A stretch of DNA of 64,000 bases, taken from assembly GCA_964019155.1 (NCBI GenBank), contig OZ025244.1, positions 49,015,969 to 49,079,968 of the forward strand. Direction: 5' to 3'. Shown here piece after piece: positions 42,124 to 55,409 of this stretch (position 1 is its first letter; every line of letters starts with the position of its first letter). Under the pieces are notes generated by a model. That model ran no database searches. It was not told where the DNA came from and was given only the letters and a program-made list of their open reading frames with translations. A program made the translations under genes and the position numbers. This stretch comes from Osedax fenrisi. Lineage: Eukaryota; Annelida; Polychaeta; Sabellida; Siboglinidae.

Positions 42124-44212
42124 ATCTCTTCTTCAACTTCCCTCTGTCCGATACTCTTAAACTCCACTCTACTAAATATTATCAATATACATGCACCTAC
42201 AAAAACTACATTAATTACCGATCGCCCTTTTTCTCCATGGTTCTCCCACAAACTTTTCATCTTCAAGAAGAGTGTTCACAAATTAGAGAAGAAATTTCTT
42301 AAAAACCTTCTATTGAAACTAAATTAGCTCTATCACTAGCTAGAAAAAATTACAAATCTACTATATCTCGTTCAAAATCTATCTATTATAACAAAAAGAT
42401 ATCATTGATCGCCTCCGATCCTCGCAAATTATTTAAAATAGCAAATAAAATCTCTCCTTCCAGATGAAAAAATCCTCCCTATTTTACCAAACACGTCAAA
42501 TTTTCAACTGTGTTCTCTTTTTAAAAAGTCTTTGAAAATAAAATTTCAAGCATTAATAATATTATTTGCCCATCTACTCCATCCATACTCAATCCTACTA
42601 TACCCATCATATTGACTCATTAAGTACATTCATATTGACCCATCATATTGACTCATTAAGTACATTCACTATCCCTTCACTGTATGAAGTAAATGACCTA
42701 CTCATGAAATCTCACTGTACCTCCCCCACTGATCCCCTACCTTTATCATTATATCACACACTTTCACCCTTATGTTTTCCTATTTTCTTGGATATTATTG
42801 CGAACTCACTAAACTCTGACAAAGTTTCACCCTGTCTCAAGACTGCCATAATATCCCCTATTCTAAAAAAAACAAAACCTAGACCCAAACTCATTTAGCA
42901 ATTATCGCCCGATCTCCCACCTACTCTTTTTAAGTAAAATATTATAAAGAATTGTTTCCAAACAACTCATCGCCCATGTAAATAAAAATAATCTTTTCTA
43001 CACTTTAAAGCGCTTATCGTAAGGGTCATTCAACCGAAACAGCTCTCCTCCATATTACTGATACAATATTATCTACCTTAAATAGCAACACGTGTTGCCA
43101 GCTAATCCTACTTGTTCTCTCATCTGCTTTTGATACCCTGGACCATAACATATTAATCTCGCGACTTACTTTGATGGGTATATCTGGCTTAGCGTTAAAA
43201 TGGTTTACTTCATATCTTACTAACCGAAATATTATGATTGAAAATCTTACTCGCCTCTTTCTCATCTTAACCATGGTATTCCCCAAGGATCCGTTCTATG
43301 TTCATCCCTCTTTTCTATTTATATCCGCCCTATTGCTGATCTAATTAAGAAATTTCCAAATATTCACTACCATATTTTTGCTGATGATATTCAACTGTTC
43401 ACCCTTTTCCCTATAAATTCTCATACCATTAACTCTGAATTAATCGAGTGTGCTAACTCCATAAGATTATGGCTCCTCTCCAATAAACTACTAATTAATT
43501 CCTCTAAGACTACTGTACTTAACATATCTACTTCTGAACCTTTCCAAACTTTACTATAAATAACATGATTATTTCTCCTTCACATTCCTCCAAAAACCTA
43601 GGATTAGTATTTGATGACAAATTATCATTTAAGAATCACATATCATCCATTACAAAATCCTCATCTCATTCATTACAAAACACTTTCATCTCTTCAGAAT
43701 TAAAAAAATACGGATATCACTTTCCAGAAACCTTACTAAAACTCTAATTAATGCTTTTGTACTTTCGTGAATTGACTACTGTTCTTCACTACTGAATTTA
43801 CTTCCTGCTCCACTTAATCGGATTATCCGTTCCTCAATACGTACTACTTACTGTTTAACACGACTGGATCACTCTACTACAACATATCATCAATCATCTC
43901 GTATGTGGCTACCCTTCTCCCTCAGGTGTAAATTACTTATACTATCTATAATCCATAAATCAATATTTTCTTTCACCCCTAGCTATATATCTGATATAAT
44001 TAAAAAATGTACTATATTATCTTATCTTCGTTACCAAAATTATCCTCTACTTATCTCCCAGAACTCTAGTAAAACTTCCCTAAATTCTAGAGCTTTTAAA
44101 AATTCCGGTCCAACCCTATGGAATTCCCTCATTCCTAGCATTCATACTATTAGATCCCACAAAAGGTTTATAAATCTTACTTTTTCTTTTCTCTCTACCC
44201 ATAATCATTAAA
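42124..44212 (+). mobile_element. L2-like LINE, highly decayed ORF2
   Basis: Pieces in three plus-strand frames give RKNYKSTISRSKSIYYNKKI (linker), TDPLPLSLYHTLSPLCFPIF, NYRPISHLL and FLSKIL, SAFDTLDHNILISRL (motif A), HGIPQGSVL (motif B), HIFADDIQLF (motif C), KNLGLVFDDKLSFKNHISSI, then the terminal SGPTLWNSLIPSI. The order is that of an L2-like ORF2, related to 3.3-5.65 kb. Many stops and shifts; the endonuclease is absent. A second tandem-like duplication of AACTC-type sequence (CATATTGACTCATTAAGTAC, twice) lies at 42,610-42,670. Confidence 0.8.
43903..44211 (+). pseudogene. L2-like ORF2 C-terminal piece
   Basis: A 102-codon open stretch reading LPFSLRCKLLILSIIHKSIF, then PSYISDIIKKCTI and SGPTLWNSLIPSIHTI. 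It is the region after the RT thumb, ending at the natural C-terminus with a TAA. The Met is internal. Confidence 0.75.
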
Positions 44213-44295
44213 TCATCCAACTTACTATTTTTGTCCATGTTATATTAAATGTATATCATTATTAAATTGTTATTGTATTATTATTATCTTATTAT

Positions 44296-44390
44296 TATAT
44301 AACACTCCACTATATCAATGCAGTCTGTAGTATATAACACTACACCATATCAATGCAGACTGTAGTATATAATAGTCCTTTATATTATTT
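44296..44390. repeat. Two tandem 49-50-bp units
   Basis: AGTATATAACACTACACCAT and TATCAATGCAGTCTGTAGTA-type sequence twice in a row, just beyond the LINE end; possibly its tail. Confidence 0.65.
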
Positions 44391-44399
44391 AGTATTGTT

Positions 44400-45426
44400 G
44401 TCCATGGTATATTCAATGTATATTATTATTAAATTATTATCATATTACTATTATTTTATGGGTCTATAGATAGTTTGTCATTAAAAATGTATTAATATAA
44501 TCATTACTTAATATATGAACACGAAACTAAAATTTTAATGTAAATATATATTAGTTATAAGTTTAACTTATAACAGAAGAATTTACATATTATTTTGACA
44601 ATTTCAAAATAAGTACTTAATTTTTAATATTAATATTGTAGGTTTAACCTCTATCTTGGACAAACAATATTTTTCTATAATATGTAAAATTATTTAAACG
44701 CATTTTACTAATTATATATATAAATAATATAATAAAATAATTTAAAAAAACTTTCTTTTAACATAATTAGTTAATTATTATTCTAACATGCAATTTTTCT
44801 AAATAATAATTTGTATTACAATTATATTATAAATTATAAAATAAATTATATTAGTTAATTATTAATAATTTATCACGTCATTTTTTCTTATAAACATATA
44901 TTCCATTTATAATTGACATAATTAAATAGAAAATAAACTTTTCTAAATCTATATATATATATAGATTATAAATATATATATTATTATAGATATATTATTA
45001 AAAAAATATATTATTATAATAATATTATAAAATAATAATTTTACAAGTTATAAGTGACTCTAATGTTTAACTAAATAAATACTTTATTCATTAGTATAGA
45101 AATATTTTGTTAAACCATTTATGATAAATTATAGCCTTATAACTAAGTAATAAGTTGTCGTTATTTATTTAAATTGGTTCGTTATATAATAAGATATTGT
45201 ACATCGTTATTGGGATGTTCTCGTACGAGGGAACTGCCTTATATGGGGGCAACATTAGTACACAGTGTTACATATGATATGTACATGTGTACATACATGA
45301 ATACACATGTGTGTATCAATTTCATTAACATAATAATTACCTAACGTAGACTTTATTTTAATAATATTATTATAATATATAATTGTAAGTATTTTAATAT
45401 TTAATATTAATTAATTATAATTTGTA

Positions 45427-45471
<45 letters not shown>

Positions 45472-45887
45472 ACTTATATGTATATATTAATAATTGCTTT
45501 TATATTTGAACTTTGATATTTATATTATATTTTATTTATATTATTTTCAAAATTAATGAATTAATTATTCTTTACAATTTCATTATATCTATAGAGATAT
45601 ATTTTTATATTTCACGGTATATAAAATATAATAATTTATAAAATTATTTATTAATTATAATTATAGTACTTTTTACACTTTTTGATGTATTTAACAATAT
45701 AAATATTGTTGATAAATACATTACTATTAATTCTAATGTTAATTTGAATTTTTATAAATTGTAAATCAGCAATACACAATCTAATAAAATATCTAATTTT
45801 ATAGAATAATATAGATAATCGAAATTCTTATTTGTGACAAAGATTTTTCTAAGGAAACTTCACAAAATCTTTGTTAGTGATACAATG

Positions 45888-45923
<36 letters not shown>

Positions 45924-46824
45924 CTAATCTGTAACTTGTGCTGCTATGCTGATGAGTCAGAAATAGTGTGCCAGCCAGCCGAGATGTCTACCATAATTCA
46001 TATAGGTTCCCAGTAATTCATCTGCAGCAGATCTTGTCAATATTTCCGTAGGGTAACAGTGCCTTTACTTCAGGTGATATCTTATGATAAGATTCTTATC
46101 TGATCTGATCTGATCTGTTTATTAATATTAGGTATATACTACTTTAGTAATATTGTATTTAAATTATATGCATATATATCTAATTATAATACTAATAGCA
46201 ATATGAATGTTCACTTAAGTGATCATAAATTTGATAATATGATAATAAATATATTATGTTCATATGATAAATAGGTTTAATTTGTTAACTTTCCAATGTA
46301 ATATTGCAATTTGTTCTATGTAAATGTCAGTGATAATGTATATGATGTGTATTGTATGTTTCGAATCTGGTGTTGTATACAATGTAATACACATCTAGTC
46401 CAGATATATTGACATATTTACATAAGAGACACACATCTACTAACAGTAACCCTATAGATGAATAGTATCATCTATTGTTTTGACGACTTTCACCCAAATA
46501 TTATACCATTGTGTTATGTAAGTAATAATAAGTAACAATAATGTAACCATATTTATCAATTAAACAATTGTTAATATTTTAATTTATGAACACACTAGCT
46601 TAATAACATAATTATTATATTGTATTTATATACATCCTACAACATATACATTTGTTTATTTTATAAAAATTACAAATTAAACTAAGTTCCTTCTATAGAT
46701 ATTTATAAGCATATTCATGAATTATAATAACCAATATAACCCAAACAATATATGAATTGTGTAAGAATTGTATTAACTACATTAAAATATCATATTTATA
46801 TTATCATATATATATATATAAATC

Positions 46825-46881
<57 letters not shown>

Positions 46882-47135
46882 TATAGTGCCAACATAATAA
46901 TAGTATTATTTTTCTAGGAATAATCTATTTTTATTACTAGCAATAAAATTAGCTATAGCTAGTATATAATATACTATAATATACATGTGTCTATTATTTG
47001 GGTCAAATAAATGTTACAATTGTACAACATTGTACATTTAAATAGAGTTTTAAATTAAATATATATTTGTATACAGATTAGTATGATATTAGTTTATTTA
47101 GTCTTTTTCAATATATGCCTATGTGTTCATAATAT

Positions 47136-47190
<55 letters not shown>

Positions 47191-48458
47191 TTATGTTTTT
47201 ATATTTTAGGATGAGGAAGTGAATTTAATTACTTTAATTTTAATTTTAACTTTATTTATAATTAACTAATGATACGAATTTGACTAATGATAACTGACTT
47301 GTGATAACAAATTAATGATAATTATACTAATGATATTTGACTAAATATAATAAACTAATGATAATGATCAGTAATAATTGACTAATGATATATATATATA
47401 TTGATTAATGATATTAATGATTATTATGTATGACTAATAGTCATTGACTATTGATTTTTCACTTTATATTTTATTTATATTATATTTTATTATTTATTTT
47501 ATAGTTTTTATTTTATACTATATCTTTTATATTGATGTTATTATCATTTTTAATTTTAATTAGCGCCTATAATGCACAACAATATTTCCATATGTGTAAT
47601 TATGATTGTACAATTTATATTTAGTAAATTTAAAAAAATACATAGTCAGGCGTAAATGTTTAATAAAGTGTAATAAATAACATACTATATAAGTATTATA
47701 AATTTAATTCATAGTAATATATTGAATATTCAAGTTTATATAAGAACCTATTGAATATATTCAATATAGTCAACTATAGTTGTTTATTTATTCTTATACA
47801 ATATCTCCGTAATTATATTGATTACATATGAATATTTTTCCTTTTAAATAATATCTAAACTTATTATCATAAAATATATGTTAAATGAATCATAAACAAC
47901 ATATATAACATAATATATATAACATATATACTATCATATAATTGTTATTCAAGTGTATATGCGTATTTTGTTATTCATTCGAAGAATAATTCTTATATGA
48001 TATTTCCGTATTTATTTTATTAAATGTGATTATTAAGACATTTTAAATAATATCTATACGTAACACAATATGCTATATGTTAAATGAACGATATACAATA
48101 TATTAGTATATACTTTTATTATACAAGTTGTAAATAATCTATATATCTGAATACTCACTACATTCATTTTAAACCTTGGCAAAACCAAAAAACCAGGAAA
48201 AACCCAAACTAGCAAAAAAAACTATAAAAACTAGGAAAAAACCAAAAAACCAAAAACGTTAAGTTAAAAAAAAGGCTTTTTCCAACTATGCGTATTTCAT
48301 ATAATTATATACGATACATTATAAAATAGATTAGGTACTACATTCATGTACATTTTGTAAATTTATTATACAATTAAATTAATATATTTACAATTATTTA
48401 TAGATAATTATTTATTATCTTAATTTAGTTAAAACAATTCTCATTTATCTGTTAATTT

Positions 48459-48509
<51 letters not shown>

Positions 48510-48950
48510 GTAGTTATCAATTAATTAGTAATAATAATAATAATGTACGTTATAATATAGGTCTACATGCTATTACTAACTTCATATCCGAATTGATGGT
48601 GACCTTGGTCTATTTGAAATCTTCTTATTTTGTAGAATCTACACTGTAGATGATCAATGCATAGGTTTATTATTTATTGATGACCTATAAAATGTTTATA
48701 TTATTGTAATAATATGTATATATTCACAATAATACAAATAGAAAGACTAATATTATATTAAATATATTACGTACCATGAAGTACTACTGTACAATTATAT
48801 CAGTAAGTAGGATAAGCTAATAGAATAAGCTTTAGATATACAAATATTTAATAGTTATATTAATACATTATTCAGAGAAACACGACTAACCACCACTTAT
48901 GCATATGAACAAATGAACATAGACGACGTATATTATACATATACGGTGTA
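44400..48950. other. AT-rich repeat-filled DNA without recognisable genes
   Basis: Contains (TA)n at about 45,430-45,464, 45,890-45,918, 46,829-46,872, 47,141-47,187 and 48,463-48,507. TGATC pentamers repeat at about 46,097-46,117. A degenerate ACTAATGATA-type repeat runs from about 47,265 to 47,450. An A-rich AAAACC-type stretch lies at 48,180-48,260. No protein family was recognised; the small open frame at 45,834-46,016 is mostly microsatellite. Confidence 0.6.
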
Positions 48951-48956
48951 TACGCG

Positions 48957-49085
48957 ATAAGAGCGGCCAATCAAAATTAAGCAACATATATTTAAAAACT
49001 AGACCGCAATCAAGGACACATGTCCTTTGACTTAAACTGTCAATCAAAATACCATATAATAAAATACGAAAATAATTTATAAATA
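48957..49085. repeat. Dispersed repeat, inverted relative to 55,138-55,272
   Basis: CCAATCAAAATTAA, ACTAGACCGCAATCAAGGA, GTCCTTTGACTTAA and CATATAATAAAATACGAAAA occur in reverse in the 55.1-kb copy (ACTTAGTCAAAGGACA-like, CTTGATTGCTGTCTAGTTTT, TTAATTTTGATTGG). Confidence 0.75.
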
Positions 49086-49788
49086 CAAACTATAGTTTGT
49101 ATATACATACTATAGTGTAATATTAATTATATATATTACACATATTGATTGATTGATTGATTGAATGTTTATTTAAACTCTTAAATAAATCATAAATGAT
49201 TTCTCAAAAGTGTATATAAGAGAATACAAATAATAAAATTAGGTAAACAATAAATACCATTAATAATAATAAAATAAAATAGAATAAGCCGTACGGAAAT
49301 TAATAAATAAAATAATAATGACAAACAATATTAGTATTTCATGTTCCCACCTGAGATCAATTGTTGTATATATTTCATGAATGTTTTATGGATCTAATAT
49401 AAGGCGGGAGTGAATTCCATAGCTTAGGACCAATATAACTCAGTGCCCGAGTATTCATTTTTGAGGGATGTAGAATAGGGGTAGATAGAAGATGAGATGC
49501 ATGGTTTCTTAAGTGATGTAAGGGAAGATCTTTGTACTAGAGAATCAGAAATATACGAGGGGCAATTTGCAGAGTATATTGAGGAATGAACAATAGATAA
49601 TATGCGATAAGCAGAGCGTTTGTTAAATGTGAACCATAGGTGTTGGTATGAGGAAGTAGAGGAATGATCTCGAATACGTAGGTTATATGTTGTACGGATT
49701 AATGAACGAATAACTCGATTTAGGGGAGAGATAGATGATAATGGAAGATTTATAAGTATTGATGAACAGTAATCTATACGTGAGACTC

Positions 49789-50304
49789 TCACGGTGAGAG
49801 TACAAGGGAATTAACTAGAGTTTTAGTAAGATATACAGTAATTGATTTTCGTATTTTTCTAATTCTAAATAGATGATAATTTGCAGATTTAGTGATGGTA
49901 GTAATATGAGGAATGAAGGAAAGAGTAGAATCAAAAAGTACACCTAAGTTAGATGCAGTAGAAGAAGGAGATATTACAATATTATCAATAAGAAAAGGAG
50001 GGAAGTAAGTTGGTGATGGAGAAAGATTTAACAATGTAGTTTTGGAGGTATTAAGGAGAAGATTATTAGAAATAAGCCATTCTTTAATGTCATTAGCACA
50101 ATTAGAGAGTTGATTATTGAGACCTGGTGATGAATTAGTTGGAAGAAACATATATAGTTGTATGTCATCTGCATAAAGATGGTAATATATATTTGGATAT
50201 TTAGATATTATGGATGGTAATGGGTATAAATATATTGAGAAAAGTGAAGGACCGAGTACTGATCCTTGGGGAACACCATATTTCATAGGAGAAGAGGAAG
50301 ACAA
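49789..50304 (-). pseudogene. L2-like RT (motifs B to thumb)
   Basis: A 171-codon open stretch from motif B (YGVPQGSVLGPSLFSIYLY) through the catalytic YADDIQLY and the thumb (WLISNNLLLNTSKT, SNLGVLFDSTLSF). It ends where a short duplication ACTCTCACGGTGAGAGT-type change shifts the frame into 49,424-49,792. Upstream motif A is outside the open frame. Confidence 0.82.
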
Positions 50305-51456
50305 ATAATTATATATTTTTACACTGCTACTACGGTAGGATAGATATGAAGTAAACCATGAGAGAGCAAGGTCTCTAACTCCAAGCAGGTGTAGACGGGA
50401 TAGTAGAATGTTGTGATCAAGCGTATAGAAACAAGACCTCCTATAACCTCAGGCCCGAACACTGAATTAAGATGGCGTAGAATCAGGCCGATAATTTTAA
50501 AATAAACCCGCCTTTTTAATGTAAATAAATAAAATATTATACTAGATTATCATTTTTATGGATTAATATTGTGCATATCGCTATATATTAATATATATAC
50601 TTTGCTCATAGTTTGTCAATATTATATGCTTAAAAAATTATAAGTTAAAAACATTCAATATCAACGAAATAACGACTTTTATTATACTATTATTCTGAAA
50701 TATTAATAAAATTAATTTATATTTAAAAAATATTTTAATAAATCATCACGTTTAAGTATTTAAATTAATGGTATAACTATTTATTAATATATATATACTT
50801 TTATTAAGTTTATATAGGTTATATTTAAATAAAAAGAATACGTTAAATATATACAATATCAATGAAATAACGTATTTTAATATACTATTATTCTGAAATA
50901 TTAATAAAATTAACTTATAAATTATTAAAACTTTAAAAGCAATATATATTAAATAAACTGCTTATATTAAATCATATCCTACATTTATATTTATTTACTT
51001 TCAATAAGTGACTAATTAAATACATTTTAATTATCTGAATAATACAATATATGTTATAACCGTGAGTATTATAAAATGTTGTTATGTATTAGAGGCGCCA
51101 TATTTATATTACTAATACATATTATTTATTTGTTAGATCAACATATTACGTGTTACACTTTTATCACATACATGTACACATGTTTATATACATAGTAAGT
51201 AAGTTAAATAATGTAACCTATATACATACAAGGATACATTAACATAATAATTATGTTACATACATAATATAAATCCTAGGATATAAACTATACATATGTA
51301 TTCAACAGCATTAATGCTATATGGTATATATATATATATATATATACCTATTACGAAATTGTATACATCATTATTTATCTAGTGCATACGTTCCTTATAA
51401 AATAATTCAAATATAATATGCAATTAATTATGATACACATATAATATAAGTTTAGT

Positions 51457-51459
<3 letters not shown>

Positions 51460-51518
<59 letters not shown>
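51460..51518. repeat. (TA)n microsatellite
   Basis: 59-base TA tract inside the TIR element. Confidence 0.9.
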
Positions 51519-51524
<6 letters not shown>

Positions 51525-51734
51525 ATATCGAAGTTAGCTGTCGAGTTATTATTTAATGTAGAGGTGACTAAATATTTAAAGATAATTAAATAAAAACATT
51601 GATAATACTGATAACTAATTTATTGTATGCATGTCATGATGATAAACATTATAATAGTATGTATACTATATAATAACTTGCTAATATATTATAATGTTAC
51701 ATTTCTTATTTTAACTTTTTTTATATCTTTATGC

Positions 51735-52375
51735 CTACTTTATTTTAACCTTTCACTTTATTATAATAGTACGAACATTATATTTTAACTTTATTACATC
51801 TGTTCGGTTGCTTTATGTTAACCTTTAACTTTATTATAATAGTACGAACATTATATTTTAACTTTATTACATCTGTTCGGTTGCTTTATTTTAACCTTTA
51901 ACTTTATTATAATAGTACGAGCATTATATTTTAACTTTATTACATCTGTTCGGTTGCTTTATTTTAACCTTTAACTTTATTATAATAGTACGAACATTAT
52001 GTTTTAACTTTATTACATCTGTTCGGTTGCTTTATTTTAACCTTTAACTTTATTATAATAGTACGAACATTATATTTTAACTTTATTACATCTGTTCGGT
52101 TGCTTTATTTTAACCTTTAACTTTATTATAATAGTACGAACATTATATTTTAACTTTATTACATCTGTTCGGTTGCTTTATTTTAACCTTTAACTTTATT
52201 ATAATAGTACGAACATTATATTTTAACTTTATTACATCTGTTCGGTTGCTTTATTTTAACCTTTAACTTTATTATAATAGTACGAACATTATATTTTAAC
52301 TTTATTACATCTGTTCGGTTGCTTTATTTTAACCTTTAACTTTATTATAATAGTACGTACATTATATTTTAACTT
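51735..52375. repeat. 73-bp satellite array, about 8 units
   Basis: TGTTCGGTTGCTTTA occurs at 51,801, 51,874, 51,947, 52,020, 52,093, 52,166, 52,239 and 52,312, an exact 73-base period. Units include CTTTATTATAATAGTACGAA and CATTATATTTTAACTTTATT and differ at only one or two bases, so the array is young or homogenised. Confidence 0.95.
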
Positions 52376-53773
52376 TATACTCTATTATATTTTTAAGATT
52401 ATACTTTTTATATTTTTAAGATTTCACTATATTATAATAATACGATAACTATATATTAATAATCTAAGGTATCTAAAAAATAATACTAAGTATCATCTAA
52501 GATTTTATTTGGATTTTGAAAATACTGTAGGTTTAAAATAAATAACTATATTAGTCAATTTGCTAAAATATTATTACATACATTATGTAAAATTATATTA
52601 CCTCATAAATAAATTAAAAGTTACTGATTGTAATTAGGAATTTATAATAGTTTAAACCCACTCTTAAAACATACACACCCATATATATGGGTGCATATAT
52701 AATATAATATATATATAATATAATATTATTTAATTATTCAGATAAAGGACATACATAATTCTATATATTTGATATTATATTATAGTTATACCAGAATTTG
52801 TTGTGAGAATATGAAAAATGTCATTTATAAAAAATATTCAACGTGTTATAAATAACATAATGTTAAACCTTTTTCATATTCTCATAATAATTATGGTACA
52901 ATTATTGTAACAATATTCAAAGTATATTTATATATATATATATCAAATATCGTAATTTCGTTGATAAGGTATATATTTAATAGATATTTTCTAAATGCAG
53001 AACATATATTGACTTAATACTTCTATATATATATTAATATATAGTTATATACTTAATGTAAATCCTTTTAAAATTATGATTTATTATAATTATTTTTTAA
53101 TATTTTAATAACATTTATATTATAACGTAATTTTGTTTACAAATCATTGATCACCACGGAACTATTTTAAATAATGTTGGGGCTTTAGATTGTAGGATGC
53201 ATTTATATATGTTTATTTCCTTACTATATGTGCAAAATAGCGTTAATATTTATAAATATTATATTGGAATAAATCTGTTAAAATAAATTTAAATAAATAT
53301 TTTTAAAAATAGGTCAAATGTAACCAATTATCATAGAGAAATACATTATTGACCAATCAGAATAGTGAAAATAATTTAAAATACTAAAATAGATCTGTTA
53401 TTAAAGTATATATTATTGCATTTTAACGATATATTGTATCATTATCTAATTATAATAATGATAATTGCTATTCATTAATTATATATAAATGTATATTATT
53501 ATAAAAAGACGTATAAAAGAAGTAATAAATGAAGACAAAAACGGGCCTCTTTGTTTTAAAATTAATATTTTTTGTATTCAGTGTTCGGGCCTGAGGTTAT
53601 AGGAGGTCTTGATAGAAAGCACTGGATATGTCCATCATTACTAGTTGACAGCAGTTTTTAGTATTAAGAGTAGAAGTGATTACATCAATTACGTTTAGTA
53701 GTGCTGTTTCTGTTGAGTGTCCTCTGCGAAAACCATTGTGTTGTGGAATATGGAAATTATTAGGCGGTTAAAC

Positions 53774-53830
53774 CAAGACCTCCTATAACCTCAGGCCCGA
53801 ACACTGAATACAAAAAATATTAATTTTAAT
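53774..53830. mobile_element. End of a second element of the CAAGACCTCC family
   Basis: 57 bases match the inverted right end of the 3,180-bp element, then diverge after TATTAATTTTAA. It breaks the same LINE copy only 162 bases from the first insertion. No matching second end was seen before the window closes, so this is a truncated copy, a solo end, or the left end of a very large element. Confidence 0.75.
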
Positions 53831-54128
53831 CAGATATCAGATATCAAGATACACACGCACTTTTATATTAAATATAAAAATAATTAATCGTTATCCCATT
53901 TAGTTTTACTTATATTCAGCTACAAACGTTTTTTTTCGATAAAAATTACGATTATTCGATTTTTTTCTATAATCAAAAATCAATAATAATATTGATATAA
54001 ATAAAAAATGATGTACACTAACATTCGTAGAATTCAATTATCTACATTTTTCGTAAATATCATTTTTTGATAACTATAATGGTTCTTGAAATATCGTTAT
54101 CGGCCACAATACCCTTCTCTCCCCTACC

Positions 54129-54860
54129 TATATAGGGACAATATTATGGAAACCAACGCCGTCATGATTCACTACACTTGTTCAACGAGTCATTGTAATA
54201 TATATATATATATTAACTATAGTTATCCTTTCTCGATTGCATTTAAATGATTTGCAATATAATTTATATTCATACGCGATTATTCCATCTATATATAAGA
54301 TAGTTTCTTTATTGAAAATTAATTTTTTATTAAATTTTAATTTATATTATAAATTATTCGATTATAATTTAAATATGTTAACACATGAGATCGATATAGT
54401 TTTGGAATATCCGTTTAATTTCAAGTATAACCAATATATTATATATGTATAATCATATAATCCATCGATATGTTATCTGTTATAGTAATTGTACAATTAA
54501 ATATTTGTTAACAATAGTTACCTACATTTTATTTTTTTATTAAATTTAAATTTTTACTATTATAAATTATAAGGTACTATAGTATATAACAGTTACTATA
54601 ACGGATAACATATCGATGGATTATATTATTATACATATATAATATATTGGTTCTACTTGAAATTAAACGGGAATTCTACAATTATATCGATCTCATGTTT
54701 CATTTACGTAACATAGGTAACACCTATTCGAATTATAATCGAGTAATTTCTGATAGAATAATTATAATTTAATTACAAACAAAATTATTTATTTATATAT
54801 AGGTATATGCTATATGCTATATCCTATACTATATGCTATGTATATATCTATATATATATA

Positions 54861-54904
<44 letters not shown>

Positions 54905-55039
54905 ATGTGGTATATGGTTATAATAAAATAAATTGAGAAAGGATAACTATAGTTAATATATCTATATTACAACGACTCGTTGAACGAGTGTAGTGAAGCA
55001 TGACGGCGTTGGTTCCACATACCTATATGTCCCTATATA
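54129..55039. repeat. 0.9-kb palindrome (fold-back)
   Basis: Outer arms TATAGGGACA...CCAACGCCGTCATG and CATGACGGCGTTGG...TGTCCCTATA pair. Moving inward, TTAACTATAGTTATCCTTTC, GAGATCGATATAGTTTTGGA, TCCATCGATATGTTATCTGT and their inverses pair as well. The centre is near 54,540-54,585 with a short loop, and one arm has extra TA repeats. Arms are about 400-450 bases with modest divergence. The 71-codon open frame at 54,237-54,452 lies inside an arm and is not a gene. Confidence 0.85.
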
Positions 55040-55137
55040 CATTATAAACACACATATGTTTATACAAATATACTATATTATATAGTATCTACAATCCACT
55101 AATATACCTATGCATTATAATAAACATGTAATATACA

Positions 55138-55266
55138 CAATTTGTATTTTCGTATTTTATTATATGGTATTTTGAATAACAGATTAAGTCAAAGGACATT
55201 TTTCCTTGATTGCTGTCTAGTTTTTAAATATATATTGGTTAATTTTGATTGGACGCTCTTATATCG

Positions 55267-55272
<6 letters not shown>
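55138..55272. repeat. Dispersed repeat, inverted partner of 48,957-49,085
   Basis: See the partner. The pair faces inward across 6 kb that includes the interrupted LINE and the palindrome. It runs into (TA)n at 55,270-55,319. Confidence 0.75.

Positions 55273-55319
<47 letters not shown>
55270..55319. repeat. (TA)n microsatellite
   Basis: About 25 TA units. Confidence 0.9.
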
Positions 55320-55321
<2 letters not shown>

Positions 55322-55409
55322 TTCATTAGGACAATATACACAATAAGAATAAGATATTTGCCTATGGTTTAATTCCTTATTTATTAAATACAAGAGATAA
55401 CAAATAACT

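Larger units (their letters stand above)
50432..53611. mobile_element. Non-coding DNA transposon, 36-bp TIRs, 7-bp TSD, internal 73-bp satellite
   Basis: The ends are perfect 36-bp inverted repeats beginning CAAGACCTCCTATAACC and running to GAACACTGAAT. The target site ATAGAAA is present on both sides (50,425-50,431 and 53,612-53,618), and the uninterrupted site can be read in the related LINE at about 4,110-4,125. The interior is AT-rich with no transposase frame, and carries the 73-bp satellite at 51,735-52,375 and (TA)n at 51,460-51,518. A 7-bp duplication is unusual; Dada-type and some P-type elements make 6-8 bp. The superfamily is undetermined. Confidence 0.88.
49147..53773 (-). mobile_element. 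L2-like LINE interrupted by a 3,180-bp TIR element
   Basis: The LINE occupies 49,147-50,431 and 53,619-53,773, with 50,425-50,431/53,612-53,618 being the duplicated target. Its 3' end is marked by ATTGATTGATTGATTG at 49,147-49,165, a 4-bp tail repeat. Minus-strand frames at 49,789-50,304 and 49,424-49,792 give GVPQGSVLGPSLF, YADDIQLY, NLGVLFDSTLSF and SRIDYCSSILINLP. It is close to the copy at 3.3-5.65 kb. The 5' part beyond 53,773 is cut off by a second insertion. Confidence 0.88.

Noticed and set aside
45834..46016. 60-codon frame
   Set aside because: Its middle is (TA)n translated as Ile-Tyr; no homologous motif before or after.
54237..54452. 71-codon frame
   Set aside because: It lies entirely in one arm of the large palindrome and is AT-rich with no motif.
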